Positions 1 to 12,479 of a stretch of 64,000 bases of DNA are shown here, in pieces (position 1 is the first letter of the stretch; each line of letters opens with the position of its first letter). Origin of the DNA: Massospora cicadina (lineage: Eukaryota > Entomophthoromycota > Entomophthoromycetes > Entomophthorales > Entomophthoraceae). A model generated the notes under the pieces. That model had not been told where the DNA came from. It worked only from the letters and a program-made list of their open reading frames with translations, and did no database searches. The DNA lies in the NCBI GenBank assembly GCA_022478985.1, contig JAKSZP010012174.1, forward strand, positions 31,975-95,974. Direction: 5' to 3'. Made by a program: the position numbers and the translations under genes.

Positions 1-120
1 GCCCTTAGAGCAGCGGCCAAGGCAGCAGCTACAGCTGCATCCATGATCCCGCCTGCCCAGACCCAGGATGACATCAAGCATTCACAGCTGAAGCAGCTTG
101 AGAATTTTCTCACCAATTAG
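1..120 (+). pseudogene. C-terminal end of a probable LINE ORF1 (partial, runs off the window)
   Basis: Frame 1 is open from the first base to a TAG at 118-120 (39 codons) and is Ala/Lys-rich (ALRAAAKAAATAAS). It lies about 345 bp upstream of the endonuclease part of the LINE ORF2, on the same strand, which is the expected place for the end of ORF1. The C-termini of the half-LINE proteins have a comparable Ala/Lys stretch (EEEAAAKEAAKDEPP in U7), so homology is possible but unproven. Function in the family is RNA binding in the LINE ribonucleoprotein; here it is inferred from position only. Confidence 0.35.
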
Positions 121-464
121 ATTTGGACCACCAACCTGTAGACCAGATGGTTGAGTTGGATTTACCTGAGCAAAATTATTAAGCACCAATTGAAATTGAT
201 TCTACTAACTAATTCTCCACCAAGGTTTTTGTCAACCTCCGATGGTGCACCACAGGAACACAGCAATCTGAAATGGTGACCCAAATCAGCAAAACCTAAT
301 CCAATAATAAACCCATAACAAAGGTGGTCCCATAAGGACCATTACACTCTGCTGTTTACCCGTGCAAAAACCAAAGCTGCAGAGAAAACTTGCAAAGCAG
401 TTTAGGAAGGGCAAGGAGGCCCTTAACATAGCACCTAAGGTGCAATGGGGGAGCTTTCACAATA

Positions 465-2576
465 GGGATGTTAAACATTGCTGGACTCAAGGCCTTGCCA
501 TCCCAGGCTAGGAAACTGAGTTTTTTAAAAAAATTTACCTGTTAACATCCTGGTCATTCAGGAAACCCACAGTCCACACGGTGCCAAGAAAACATGGGCA
601 ACCATGCTACTACCCTCCCTTTCCTTTGGTCACCGCATTGTGGGGTGCTTATATGTGCAACCCATAGTTTTACATCTATATTCTAAAAAACATACCTTGA
701 TGAGCGTGTGCTTATTGTTTCCTCTTTATGGGACAATGAAGTGAACGCTGTCATTAATATTTACGCCCCAGTCTGTGCACGAGCTCATTGGGAGTTCATC
801 TTGGCCATATTTTTCTTCCCACTTCCACCTGATCCGTTTGTGGTGGGTGACCAGAACTTCTGGCCAACCTGGCCACCAACCGCTGGCCTTCAACGTCTAC
901 CTACCGCAGGGAACAATAAACTCTGCATTCTTAAAGCCACCTTGGGGCTTTTTGATAACCTCCCCAAATTTCACCGCTGCTAACCAACATGTCTCGCCCC
1001 CATGTGCACAACAGTCAGCTGAGGCCTATGTCCCACATTGACCTCATTCTTGCCCTGATGAACTTTCACTCCCAGATTCTGCACTTCACAATGAAAAAAA
1101 TCAATTTCTGAAACCACAGGTTGTTTTGTTTCCTTCACTTTATCAAGCCCAGCGGCACAGGCGCCAAAGTAGTGCAAACTTCATCAGGCTGAGATCACGT
1201 TGCCCAGGTCTTCCTCATAGGTGGAACCAAAACTTTGGCACTAGAATTCACCATACCACTTTGCGCGAATCCCCTTGCTACCTGGTCAACCTTCAAAGAA
1301 AACATCATCCTTCAGGCACACCACCTTCATTTCATCAGTATTGGGCTGCCTTGGTGGTTATTAAGCACATGCTAGCAGAAGTGGACCACCTGAAATCAAA
1401 TGTCCCTGCTGCAGGGTACAGCCCAGCTTGGGGTCATAAGTGAGCAAAAGTGTCTGCTCATCTTAATGCACTGGTAATATAACAAAAATTGCGTCTATGT
1501 CCAGTATAGGGCAAAGTTTATAACAGCAGGTGACACGTTCTCTGCCTACTTTTTTCATATATTTTTCCACTGTGACAGAGCTTGGCCTGCACAGGTAAGG
1601 CGGCTGGACAACTCCATTGCAGAAACTCCAGCTTCCATGGCTGTTGAAGTTCGAAACTTTTACTTTAAGTTGTATAAATCTGAACCATTTAAACTGGCTG
1701 AAATTAATGAGTTTCTTGATGGCCCACATATCCACACCATTTCCCATTACTCGGAGCTGATTAATTTAATTGATTGAGATAAATTCTAGTATGTCATTTG
1801 CGGTTCACTGCACAGGAAGTGCCCAGGCCCAGATGGGATTCCTTATGAGTTCTACAGAAAACTTTAATTATTGCTCCTCTCTGATGCTTGCCTTAATAAA
1901 CAAATGTCTTTAAAACGCGCCTCCTTCCTGGGCCAGGAGGCATACATGATAATGCTGTATAAGAAAGGGGTAGGCTGGACTTAGCCAACTGGCGCTCAAT
2001 ATCACTTGCTAATACAGATACTAAATTATTTTTTATAATTTTGGCTAACCGCCTAGGGGTAGTTGCTTCTGAAATATTCTCCTCTGAGCAATTCAATTTC
2101 ATCCCCAAGCGGTCAATATGTGACAACATTCACGCCGTAGCCAATGTCTGCCAATCCATGGCTACTGGGGCGCTTGTGTTCTAAGACCAGAAAAAAGCCT
2201 ATGATAGGGTCAACTGGGATTACTCTGAGCCTGCCTCCACAAATTCCACCTCCCTTACCAGTTCATTGAATTGGGTAATTCTTCTCATGGAGTCTGCCAC
2301 AATGGCTGTGCATGTCCCTGGTTTCCTCACTGATGTGATTCACCCTCAAAGGGGTCTACGCCAAAGGGACCCTTTAAGCCCACTCTTGTACAACTTCAAC
2401 CTTAACCCACTTTTATGTATTGTGAATGCTCACCTTGCTGGTGTCCATGTGCAAGGCTAAGCACCAGTTAAGATGGTAGAATTTTCTGACAATTGTGTTG
2501 TTGGGGTTTTCAACAACCAAGATGCATGCACGCTGAAGGCTAATATCTAGGATTATCCAGGGTCAGTAATGCCGCA
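465..2576 (+). pseudogene. LINE ORF2, left part: AP-endonuclease and first half of reverse transcriptase
   Basis: ORF2 of a non-LTR retrotransposon, which nicks the target and reverse-transcribes the element RNA. Endonuclease motifs are spread over frames: NIAGLKA near 472, SPHCGVLIC near 630, VINIYAP near 750, and VVGDQNF near 840. RT follows with GKCPGPDGIPYEFYRK near 1815, DQKKAYDRVNWDY near 2190, and RGLRQRDPLSPLLYNF near 2350-2395. The catalytic YADD box is decayed to FSDN near 2478. Many stops and frameshifts make it a dead copy. The reading breaks exactly where the left LTR of Ty3-A begins and resumes beyond its right LTR at 8516. The motif set is typical of L1-like LINEs of fungi and oomycetes. 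Confidence 0.85.
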
Positions 2577-3083
2577 TGCTATAAATTTGGTGGTATTCAA
2601 TAAATATGCTGTCAAATTTTTGGACAGGGTTTAACCCACTGAGCAATAGTGACCAACAATATGATGATCGTTGCCCTCAAAACAACAGAATAACTTTAAA
2701 TAAATACGGAGCACTTGCTCCCACAACCTCTTTTATTAAATGTACTTAATACCGCGGATTATTCTTATTCCGCTTACTCTATACTTACTTAAAAACAATC
2801 TTCCTTGATCATCTTGTCTCACCTATATTGTAATGACCTTCAGATGCTATGAATCTTATGGCTTAGTAATCTAATTCACCATATCTTATTGGCTTCATAA
2901 ATTCTTCAATTTGTTCATTTCACAATCGCCTAATTCGAGGCAATTTCCCAATAACCCAACATCGCCTCAATTTAAGGCACTCAAATTACCATTACACATA
3001 TCAAATCTCGACGGATTCCATTCATTCTGCCATAACAACCTCGGGCTTATTGTCCAGTTATATCAAATTCACAACATTAACCA
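2577..3083 (-). repeat. Ty3-A 3' LTR
   Basis: About 507 bp, aligning along its length with 8005-8515. Shared blocks include ATTCAATAAATATGC, the CCGCGG-containing segment and AATTTCCCAATAACCCAAC. In element orientation it starts TGGTTAATG and ends in TTATAGCA. A short purine run (AAGGAG) precedes it as a decayed polypurine tract. Confidence 0.88.
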
Positions 3084-3104
3084 CTCCTTGATTGGACAAT
3101 AAGG

Positions 3105-4340
3105 ATTCTATTGTTTGTATGTCTGGAGGAACTTTGCATGAACTTGATTAATGATTCGACCTCTAGTAGGATCCTTGATAGTATATGCATCTATACAGGT
3201 CTTCTCAATAACTTCAAATGGCCCAATCCAGATAATAGCCAGCTTATGATTCTGGCCGAACCTGTGTTGATCATGGAATAGGACTAAGTCTCCATCTTTG
3301 AACTATACTAGGTCCTGCATCATACTTGATTGGCAGCCTGGATTTTGATTCTCTTGGGTAGGCTGAACTAGTATGCTTCAGTTTGTAATTTAATCAGCAT
3401 ATTCATTAGAACAGTCAGATAGCGTTGCAGATCCATAACGTCATTGTCCTCTATACAAAAATATAAGATTTTGGCAGAGCGGAGTGCCATCTGTAAAGCA
3501 ATTGGAATGGGCTTTTCCCCATGGCAGAATGACAATTAAGATTATAAGCAAAGATGTCAGTGGAAAAAATGGAGCTCCAGTCTGAGGGTCAATCTGCTAC
3601 TAATCTACGGAGTATGTTCAATAGAGTCCCATTGACCTGCTCCACCAGTCCATTAGATTTGGGGTGGTATGGGGTTGTCAAAACTCCTCAGTTGGCCATT
3701 ATCTTATCAAGCTTTGGAAGAATGTGGGAAGTGAAGTTAGTTCTATTGTCAGTAAAGATGAACTGGGGACAACCATGTCGCTGAATTATACACTCCTTGA
3801 CAAACTTGGCCACCATTAGTGCCCCTAAATCACATATTGGCCGTGCCTCAACCCACCTGGTCAAGTGGTCGATTGCTAACAAGATGTATTTGGACTTGGT
3901 TGTCCCTGTTGGTAAGGGACCCACAACATCAATTGAAACAGTGTGCTAGGTGAAATGTGGCTTCACTAACCGGTATGAAGTCTTTTGGCGGAACAGCTTT
4001 TCCACTTGGCACTGGTGACAGAGGAGATAGTATCAAGTACATCAAAGTTCATGCTTTCCCAGTAATACCGAGGTCAAAATACTTCCAGGGTCTTATGTAC
4101 TCCACCATGTCTAACTGCTTGATGTGCACTCATAATAATATTTGGGTGGGTGGAAGGTCTTGGAAAATTCACAGTAGTGTCCCCTATCCGCTTATACAAT
4201 TCTCCATTTTTCTGGAATGTATTGGCCTTTATAAAATACAATACCTTGATGACTGGGGGAGGTTCATCATTTTACTTGCCACTAAGCATCTTATTGAACA
4301 CGATATCGCTCAGATCCGCTGTAACTGCAATTGTGGGTAA
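3105..4340 (-). pseudogene. Ty3-A integrase
   Basis: Integrase joins element cDNA to host DNA. Conserved pieces on the minus strand: a 78-residue open stretch 3924-3688 with YILLAIDHLTRWVEARPI and CPQFIFTDNRTNFTSH (first and second acidic positions of the DDE core), then [21 protein letters not shown] (third, Glu position) below 3688. A C-terminal module holds LVLFHDQHRFGQNHK and WIGPFEVIEK, then KDPTRGRIINQVH, near 3290-3110. Stops and frameshifts between the blocks make it non-functional. No chromodomain follows; the frame stops just before the LTR. Confidence 0.85.
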
Positions 4341-4429
4341 TCTCAATAAACAATAAGCATTCTGGTGTTCTGCTCCAGGTCAATGCAAAATTTCAAAATT
4401 GTATGCCTGCAATTTAAGAACCCATCAGG

Positions 4430-5629
4430 ATAGACGCCCTTCTGGTTCTTTGAGATTCATTAACCAGCGTAGCAAGGCATGATCCGTTACAACTTTGAGT
4501 TTTACCCCATGCAAGTATACCCAAAATGGCCTATAGGCACAGATCACCACTAAACACTTGCGCTCAGTCGCAGTGTAATTGCGTTCATGGCTGTTCAAGC
4601 TATGACTGCAATATTCTACAGGATGCTCTTTCCCTTTCTCGTCTTTTTAGGATAGGTCTGATCCTACAGCAGAAAGGGATGCATCCATCTGAACAATGAA
4701 CTCTTTTTGAAATTGGGATAGCATAACACCGGTGCACTGGTTAACACCACTCAAAGCATATCAAAAGCGCATTTCTGACATTCAGTCAATTCAAACGTAG
4801 TGTTCAATTTTAACAACTCAAATAGCGGGCCACCAATACAGCTGAAGTTAGGGATGAAGCGCCAGTAAAAGCCAAACATTCCCAAAAATACCTGTATATC
4901 CCGCTTGCTGTTGGGTGGAGTCATTTTACATATAGATTCCACCTTGGCTGGTTGAGGTAATGACACTGTGGTATCAACTACAAACCCCAGGTACTCCAGC
5001 TGGTCCTTAAAAAATGGCATTTCTAGAGTTTGATCTTTATGTTGGCCTCAGCGAGCTGTGAAATACAGCTTTTAAATGATTGAGGTGTTCAGAGAAGGTT
5101 CAGGAGAAAACATTAATGTCATCAAGGTATACAAGGACACACGACAGTTTTAGGTCCCCCAGAATAGTATCCATTGCTCGTTGAAACGTAGCGGGGCATT
5201 ACACAGCCCCTGTGGCATCCGAGTTGGTTGAAAAAGACCTTTAGAAGTGATCTCAGTGCACTTTTCCTGCTCCTCCAGTGGCAGCTCAATTTGCCAATAG
5301 CCTGAGATCAGGTCCATAGCTGAGAAGAAACGGGCTCCCCAAAGCCGATCTAAAGCATCATCAATCCATGGTAAGGGATAGGAGTCCTTTTTGGTGATGC
5401 TGTTGAGCTTCCAGTAGTCAATTACTACCCATTTAGTACCGTCCTTCTTTTTTACAATCAGAACGGGTGAAGCCCATGGACTCTTCGATGGTTCAAGCAT
5501 CCCTTGCACTAATAGCTTGTCAATTTCCTCATTTACTACTCCTTCTACCACTCTTGATCGGCGGATTGGCCTTGAACTGATGGGAGGGTGATCTCCAGTG
5601 TCCAGCCTATGAACCACCCCCACGTGCAT
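4430..5629 (-). pseudogene. Ty3-A reverse transcriptase and RNase H
   Basis: RT copies element RNA into cDNA and RNase H degrades the template. A 159-residue open stretch (5629-5150) holds HRLDTGDHPPISSRP, PSKSPWASPVLIVKKKDG, SAMDLISGYWQIELP and MPQGLCNAP. After a frameshift the catalytic YLDD box is intact at 5118-5129. The thumb is at 5020-4751 (QVFLGMFGFYWRFIPNFS). RNase H follows with QMDASLSAVGSDLS, NSHERNYTATERKCLVV and VVTDHALLRWL down to about 4440. Several stops and frameshifts disrupt the gene. Confidence 0.9.
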
Positions 5630-5755
5630 CCTAAATCATGGTCATTGACAGTGAAAATCTCTTTATATTTTCTAAATAAAGCGGTTGCCATATCCTTCTA
5701 TGGTTCTGACAGCCCCATTAAATTCATCACGTGATACTTCTGCCATTACATTGAG

Positions 5756-6277
5756 CTACAGTTTGAAAGGCAGACCAAATTCCTCCAGTGGCCCAAAGTC
5801 ATGAACTAAAATAACCTCCTCAATGGGGATTAAGTGTAAATATGCCACTATTTGGTGGAAGCAGATTTGCAGTGGAGCCATTTGTAGATTTGCGAGAAAA
5901 ACTTTGACCTTCCCCTGCCAAGGTAATAAAATACCTGGGGCCAAGTGATTCTCAAACCACAACTGCTGATATGGCCCTAAAACTTCCCCATAGAAGCCAT
6001 CTGGATCTTCTATCACCAAGTTAGTGTTTACTATAACTTGATGCCCAGATGGAATAGATATAGGTCCAGCAGCTCAGAGCGGCAGCCCTTGATATTCATA
6101 AATCTGTTGTGGAAGGGCCCAGGTTTTGCCCTTTAACCAATGGCAGTGCACTGGGATTACTCCGTCACTGTAAGCTAGATTGATATTCCCCATATGCACC
6201 AAATCTTTTGGCACTCCGCTAGAGGTGAATTGAATTGGGATCCTCTGACCCAATATTTCAAAAGTCTGATCCTTCAT
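5756..6277 (-). pseudogene. Ty3-A protease-RT linker region of pol
   Basis: Two open stretches (6277-6074 and 6019-5756) lie in order between protease and RT. They contain phrases such as FEILGQRIPIQF and APLQICFHQIVAYLHLI. I recognise no catalytic motif. The position fits the spacer that joins retropepsin to RT in Ty3 polyproteins. It is assigned by position and continuous coding character only. Confidence 0.55.
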
Positions 6278-6298
6278 GTTGATTACAGCCTCATAGTG

Positions 6299-6547
6299 TC
6301 AAAAGAAGGCGGTTCCAATCAGCAAATCATAATTGCTATTTAGTAACACTATAGCTGGGGCTATCACAACAATAGAACCAAACTGCAATGGAAGTGCACT
6401 ATATGCTCCCTCAGAGACTGTGTTATCCGCTCCAGCAGTTCCATATACCACCCGATGGTCCACATCTGCTTTTAATGATAATTTGGCCACCAACTTGGTG
6501 GAGACTATATTGACAGGGGCACCTGTATATAATGATGGTGTGGACAC
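6299..6547 (-). pseudogene. Ty3-A retropepsin-like protease
   Basis: Aspartic protease that would cleave the Gag-Pol polyprotein. The 82-residue open stretch has the layout of a retropepsin: the active-site loop reads YTGAPVNIVS where DTGAPVN is expected, then VAKLSLKADVDH, and near the C-end YDLLIGTAFF, matching the usual ILG-FF end. The catalytic Asp has become Tyr, so this copy should be inactive even without its other breaks. Confidence 0.75.
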
Positions 6548-7047
6548 GGGTTTTAGCTAGTATCAGGTCACAGTAAGTACATTTGGAGTAAGATGCATCT
6601 TAACTGTTTATAATATAGACATTTATGGCATCTCTGTTTCCAAGATAACCCACAATCCCCTCGCCAATACTGGGGTATTGCTTGATAATAGTGTTAACTG
6701 GACGAGCGGTGCTTACCGCTTGCAAGAAAGGGGCATCAGAGGAGGGTCCAACTTTTCAGGTGAAACTTGGTTAAACATCTGGCAAGCATATGGCTTAACT
6801 TGCAACTGGGACACCTCTTTCGCCATAGCTGCAGACTGCACTCATGTCAAAATATTCACCCCTCCAACTGACTGCTAATATAATACTGACACATCGGCCA
6901 AGGGAGCTTCCACTGAATGTTCTAGGGTGGGTACAGGTGGGACGTTTTGGTTTGATATAGCGGAGATAGAGAGTCCCATCTCTACTCCGCTCTGACTTTT
7001 CCCTGGCAGTACTGTTCCAACTGTAAGCAAGAGACCTGTTGATTGGA

Positions 7048-7966
7048 GCACCATTGGGCCATGTGTCCTAGTCAACTGCATTTGAAACATCTGCCCTCAT
7101 AGGGCCCATGTCCCCGATTGATAAAAAACAAGCTACGTTGAGAGTTGTGCTGGCCGTGATAAGTGGAAACAGGGGTAGAGCAATAGTTGGGCCAGTGATA
7201 ATAAGCAGGTATGGGGCGGACGTTTAACTTCTGAGGGTAGCTTTGTGGAATGTGAACTGAACTAGCAGAGTTTCCCAAGTAAGGTGAATTAGCAGTTATG
7301 TCAGGATGAATCCGCTCAGTATTAGGTGGAGAGGAAGTTGGCAGATATACGTTGCAAAAACTGAACAAGTTTAAGCAATGGTACATATTCATCCAACAAT
7401 GAGGCTATAATGTTATGTAACTCACGGTATGGCTTTACAGCAGAAGTCATTGCAATACATATGTCTGCTTCAGATAAAATTCCAGCCCCAATAAGCACGT
7501 GAGCTTCCACCATAAATCACTCAGCAAATGCGATTAGGGTCTCATTCCGCTGAAACTTGAAGGTCAAAATTTTGGCCCTCCGCTGGGACATCTTTGAATT
7601 TCCACTGAACAACCACAGCACCAATATCTTTGACTTCTTGGTATGTAATAAAACTGCCAGAAAGGTAACAGAAGACTTGATCAGCACTTATGACGTTTAA
7701 GGTAGAAATCAACAGTTTTACTCTCCGTTGATCCAAGACACCTTCAGTTGCAATTTCAGATTGCTTAAAGAACCCAGGAATATTCCCTTCTCGAATGAAT
7801 GGGGCAGCTTATTACAGCAAACCTCCTGGAGCAGCTTATCTTGTTTTTTCAGCACAGTGTCCAAAACCAGTCTTAGTTCCACATAGGCAACTGACCCATA
7901 GTGCTGAGAAATTTTTTTATCAACGCAACGTTGATGCGTCATAGCTGGCAACTGAGATTTTATCAT
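7048..7966 (-). pseudogene. Ty3-A Gag with CCHC zinc knuckle
   Basis: Gag forms the particle shell and binds RNA. Coding starts with MIKSQLPAMTHQR at 7966, about 20 bp inside the primer-binding site, and continues through frameshifted stretches to a zinc knuckle at 7089-7048: CFKCS-stop-LGHMAQWC, which keeps the Cys-Cys-His-Cys spacing CX2CX4HX4C but has a TGA inside it. A Pro/Ser-rich linker lies before the knuckle. At about 300 residues the length is ordinary for a Ty3 Gag. Confidence 0.78.
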
Positions 7967-7985
7967 TTATATTTGATCAATGGGC

Positions 7986-8003
7986 CCCCTGTAGTGAGCA
8001 CCA
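7986..8003 (-). promoter_or_regulatory. Ty3-A primer-binding site
   Basis: On the minus strand it reads TGGTGCTCACTACAGGGG, starting with the TGG that pairs with a tRNA CCA end, one base inside the 5' LTR. The same 18-mer, or a 16-17/18 match, occurs beside three other LTRs in this window (31942-31959, 36572-36589 and 56443-56460), which supports a functional site. Confidence 0.85.
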
Positions 8004-8004
8004 A

Positions 8005-8515
8005 TGTTATAAATTTGGCGGTATTCAATAAATATGCCAGTAAATTTTTGCACAGGGTTTAACCCACTGAGCAATAGGGACCAACAATATGATGATCGTT
8101 GCCCTCAAAACAACTGAATAAATTTATATAAATATGGAGCACTTTTTCCAACAACCTTTTTTATTATGTGTACTTAATACCGCGGATTCTTCTTATTCCG
8201 CTTACTCTATGATTACTTAACAACAACTTTACTTGATCATCTTGTCTCACCTATATTGTAGCAACTTCAGATGCTATGACTCTTATGGCTTAGTATTATT
8301 TAATTCGCCATATCTTATTGGCCCCATCAATTCTTCATTCATTCACTTCACAATCGCTTAATTTGAGGCAATTTCCCAATAACCCAACATTGCCTCAATT
8401 TAAGGCACTTAAATTACTTTTAACCATATCAAATCTCGATAGATTACATTCATTCCGCCATAATGACCTTGGGATAATTATTAGTCATAGCAAATTCTTA
8501 ACACCGCTCTTAACA
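8005..8515 (-). repeat. Ty3-A 5' LTR
   Basis: About 511 bp, direct repeat partner of 2577-3083. It ends (element sense) in TTATAACA next to the primer-binding site and starts TGTTAAGAG. Divergence from its partner is visible throughout, so the insertion is old. Confidence 0.88.
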
Positions 8516-10100
8516 CCTCCAAAACCAAAATCATTCTACTTGGCCGGTGCCAAGGCCTCTGGTCACCAGCACACTTTACCTACCTGCTTCAGCAGCTAGC
8601 TCACAGGTTTTCTTGCCCCAGATGTCCCATATTGCCCCGCTTGTGCTCCCTTTCATGACAAGACCCACTGCTGGTCCAGTGCGCCATTTAGGAGTGTGGC
8701 TTGAGGCGGTCTGGTACGTCTTATCAGTCATGGAGCAATACATCTATGACAATGTCACAAAATGTATCGCTTCCTCTTTGATCCCACCAGACTAATTTTC
8801 CAAGTCCAGTTGTGCTTGGCAATTTTATGCTCTGTCCAAAGTCTGGTTTGTGGCCACACCATCGCTTTTCCCCCACTTTCTTCAACTCTTTGTACACCCT
8901 ATACAAGGGTGGCTTTGGCTAGGCCGCGCTCCCCCTGTGCGCCTGGATGTCATTTTTGGCCCTCACCATAGTGGTGGAATGGGCCTGCTCAACTTCAAGG
9001 CCCATGCTGCCAAAACACTTGGCGCCTGGGTCGCTAAGGTCACCAACCTCACACTCCCAGCCCAACACTTGTCATGCATAGCCCGCTCCAACTTTTCCTG
9101 TACCCCTGGCCTCCTCAGTCCTACCCACCCCCATTCTCTAAACTATCTTGCCTATCATCCCTCTGCCATGGGCCCACATGGGACGCTGGGCCACTTCAAA
9201 CACATATTCCTCTCCATGCAGAGAGCTGAGTGGAGAATCAGCATCAGTGGACCAACGCCCAGAGGGGTCACCCTACTCCATGTTTCAAGCAAGTTGTTCA
9301 TGGCCAAGCCGTTTTAAACAACCTGGTACCCCAACATACCCCTCATTGCCTGTGTGGACTACCTTGACAAGCTTGACATACCGTACTCTTTGGAGACCCA
9401 GAATTAAATTTGGCAGTACACAGCCATCCTCTTTTACAACCCCAGATTCGCGACCATGTGTAAAGATACCTGAGAAAGGTATAACAAACGGCTGAGCGGT
9501 CCAATGCCTCTCAATCTTCATGCATTATATGCGATCAATATGGGTCATTAGTCCATTGCTTGGAAGATTGCCCGCCATCACAGGCAATTTGGAAGGATGT
9601 TATGCAACTTTTTATCTAGGAGCGCGAGCAGGCTTACAGCCTGTTCAAAAGCATCTTCGCTTTTGCCATGACCTCCCCCATCCACCCTTCACTCTGTCCC
9701 TTAATTGTTGCATTAGATTATGGAAGATCCACACTATTGCCCTAGATGCACTGTATGGCCCTCCCCAACCCTCCATGAAGCTGTGTGTCACTTCCACTCC
9801 TACCTCATGGATCACTTTTAAGCCTGGATGTTTGGCCACCTGCCATCTCGCCAACGCCAGTTGGTGTCATCCTGATTCCCCATCTGGTTCCTCTCGTCCG
9901 ACCCTTTCCTTCATTAGTGTACACTTTCAGCCCAAGCCTCCCCTGTCACTCCCCCTTTTTCTTCCACTGGCAGTCTTACTGGCAACAGTCAGTAGCCTCA
10001 ACCCTTCTGAAGTACCTTTCTTTTTCTTGGTGTTTTGTAGTTGGAGTTTATCAGAAGTGACTATCCCATGGTTGGCCTTCCCCAATTATATTTAAAAAAG
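8516..10100 (+). pseudogene. LINE ORF2, right part (RT end and C-terminal region) and 3' UTR
   Basis: Continuation of the LINE after Ty3-A. It begins with KTKIILLGRCQGLW, the stretch that normally follows the RT catalytic box, then a C-terminal region with GGMGLLNFKAHAAKTLGAWVAKVTNL near 8975-9050, a widespread LINE C-terminal signature. Longer open stretches run 8850-9317 and 9520-10095 but with frame changes. The 3' end near 10058-10098 (TGACTATCCCATGGTTGGCC, then an A-rich tail with AAAAAAG) resembles the conserved 3' end of the half-LINE family. A TSD could not be tested because the 5' end is outside the window. Confidence 0.8.
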
Positions 10101-12479
10101 TTGAAATTTAAAATTATAACGGCGTTTTTGTCTTCAATTAAACAGAAACAATTGCTATTATTTGGAAGCCAATTTAAGGCTGATTTGTATTGGGAAAATA
10201 TTTATAGCCATTAACATAATCAGCAAGTATTGACATGGTATTAATGAATGTTAATAGATGAGTATAGACTTGAGATTCCTCAGAGGTATAAAATACTGGC
10301 ATCTGGTCGACCTATTAGAAATCATCATCATAATCTCACATCTCATCTTTTGTTTTTATATCTTGTTATCTATTAAACACCGTTGACATAGGTTTAGTTT
10401 GTGTTAGGAGTGTTTTACAAGCAACCCCTAGAAGGAATACCAAGCTTGTAATGATTCCTGCACCCATAAGAGTTTAAGTTTTTAAAGAAATTTTTTCCAT
10501 AAGTGACCTAAGAGTCCATATAATCTATATTTCATAACATGAGCTTCATAGCGGTGAGAGTACTATGATACACTTGGCTAGATTGAGGATATATCATAAA
10601 GAGCAATCCTCCCAATTAGGAAGCAGGTGTTATTTTCCTATTAGTATTTTATCCTCTCATTTTAATGTTTGTTATATCAGTTCAGCAATATCAACTTAAG
10701 ACTTAACAGCAATGACAGACATATGAAGCACAAATCATTCCTGCCTTTTAAGAGGGCCAGAAAATTCAAGCACCTCACTTGTATGACTGATAAACCTGGG
10801 TGCAAGTCAGTACTGTTTTACTTCATGATTTTAGAAGTAATTAAGCCTTTTTGAACAAGAAGTAGTCTTTTATGACAATCCGCTAAAATGAGGGTAAAAG
10901 GTTTTGGATTCCCTAAAAAGTTTAAAACCTTCATCCAACCATTTGTCACTACTAATTGAATTTCTCTGGATGACGCCATTAACACTATTATATCTGACCT
11001 TAAGTCCTGGCCTGATGTCCAAATACACATGATAGGGTTAAAGTGGGACTTTTTTGAATATCCATTAAATCAAGGAGGCTCTGAAAAAATTCCTCTATTA
11101 CAGTAAATAAATCTCCTGCCTCTCAGAGACCCCCATTTAACCATGTGTTAATTTCATCAAAGCAATGAAAAAAACACAACAATCTGATCCTACTGCAAAG
11201 GACATTGTCACCCATAGAACAATATTATATTAGGTTTGCTGAAAAAGCAGAAAAAGAACTTTCAAAAAAGAGGTCTGTATGTTGAAAGAGGCTCTTTGTG
11301 CTGATACCCTTACTATTATGCCTCTAACTAAATCTTTTTAGTGACTTTTTTAGTGGAATTAATTTTAAGGTTGGCTGAATAAATAAACTTTCTTAATTTT
11401 ACAAAAGACATCTTGATAATACTTATTTCTCTTCTGACAAGTAACCCAAATTTCTTATTTTGCCGCCACAGTTTAATAGCCTTGAAATATTAGCCTTCAT
11501 TAAAGTCCACAAAATCTTCATTAATGAAACCATCAAAAGTGAGTTCTTAGGGAATTCCATTTCATCAAAACCTATAAAAAATCAAGATTGTTGTCAACAT
11601 ACCACATAAATGGAATATAAGGACTTCTGGTCAACAATGTAAAAGGTCTATTAGGGCCTATTATGCACTTTCACTAAGGTTTGGTAGGTTATACTTAATA
11701 GAATCATCATCAGACTTGAAAACCCCAGCTATGAGTTGATGTTGAAGACTATAATTCTTCTGGAAATATGATGTCATCACCTATCACAATAATGGATTAA
11801 TATACCCACTCAGGAAATGCACTCCCTTAATTTTTACTACCATCAAGGATTGTAAGGAACACATAAAGGCTCACAATTTCTTACTGGAGTAAGATGAAAA
11901 GATTTATTAAATTGAGTATAATATCTGGGTTCTCACGTGTAACTACCACTCAATGTGGTTGTTACTACAGAAGAAATGTCACTATATTTTCTAGAACTGA
12001 AAGCAGTTCCTCAGAGGTCCTAAGTTTAATCAACACTTGGGTGCAAATGAACATCCCTCAGACTTACAGGATTTATGATGTGTTTATAACCATCAGTGAA
12101 GGAGGCCTTAAAATGACCTGAAATTCTTGATTCTGCATACGCGGCATCATCTCAGGACTACTGGTCAATCTGGTGGCTGAGACACATATTGTAGGATTTA
12201 AAACTCTGCTATTATATGTATGGCTACTACCTTTCAACAAAAGTAATAATATCTGAGATGTTTGAGAGTCTCTGCGATCTTAGATTAAGGCCCCTCTTAC
12301 GTTGGATTTAGTTGAGAACTCAGTTTAAAAATTTTTATTCCTAAATTAGGAAAAAGGTTGGCGGTTTACTGAAGAAAAAAACCTACCTGTTCTAAGAACT
12401 CACTTATAATTTATAATATGAAAGAAGTCATGCATAATGTAGAAAGAGATGATTCTCCTACTTGAGCGTGGCATTATTA
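10101..12479. other. Unassigned stretch, probably remains of Ty3-F gag/protease and its flank
   Basis: No confident gene. A TATA-like box (GGTATAAAATACTGG near 10286) followed by ATTAAACACC near 10370 could be part of an LTR but has no partner in the window. A + strand open stretch at 11894-12121 has coding-like composition but no motif I recognise. By position, this stretch should hold the upstream part of Ty3-F, whose RT starts at about 12480. Confidence 0.3.

Larger units (their letters stand above)
2577..8515 (-). mobile_element. Ty3-A: complete but decayed Ty3/Gypsy element inserted in the LINE
   Basis: Two similar direct repeats of about 510 bp (2577-3083 and 8005-8515) flank minus-strand gag, protease, RT, RNase H and integrase in Ty3 order. 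A primer-binding site sits one base inside the right (5') LTR. LINE RT coding is interrupted at 2576 and resumes at 8516 with KTKIILLG, so this is an insertion. Flanking 5-mers (ccgca and cctcc) agree at only 3 of 5 positions, so the target duplication is eroded. All genes carry stops or frameshifts. The integrase ends with a GPF module and no chromodomain. Confidence 0.9.

Noticed and set aside
10234..10390. Solo LTR with TATA box and AATAAA-like end
   Set aside because: No partner copy in the window and no TSD; kept only as a remark in the unassigned stretch.
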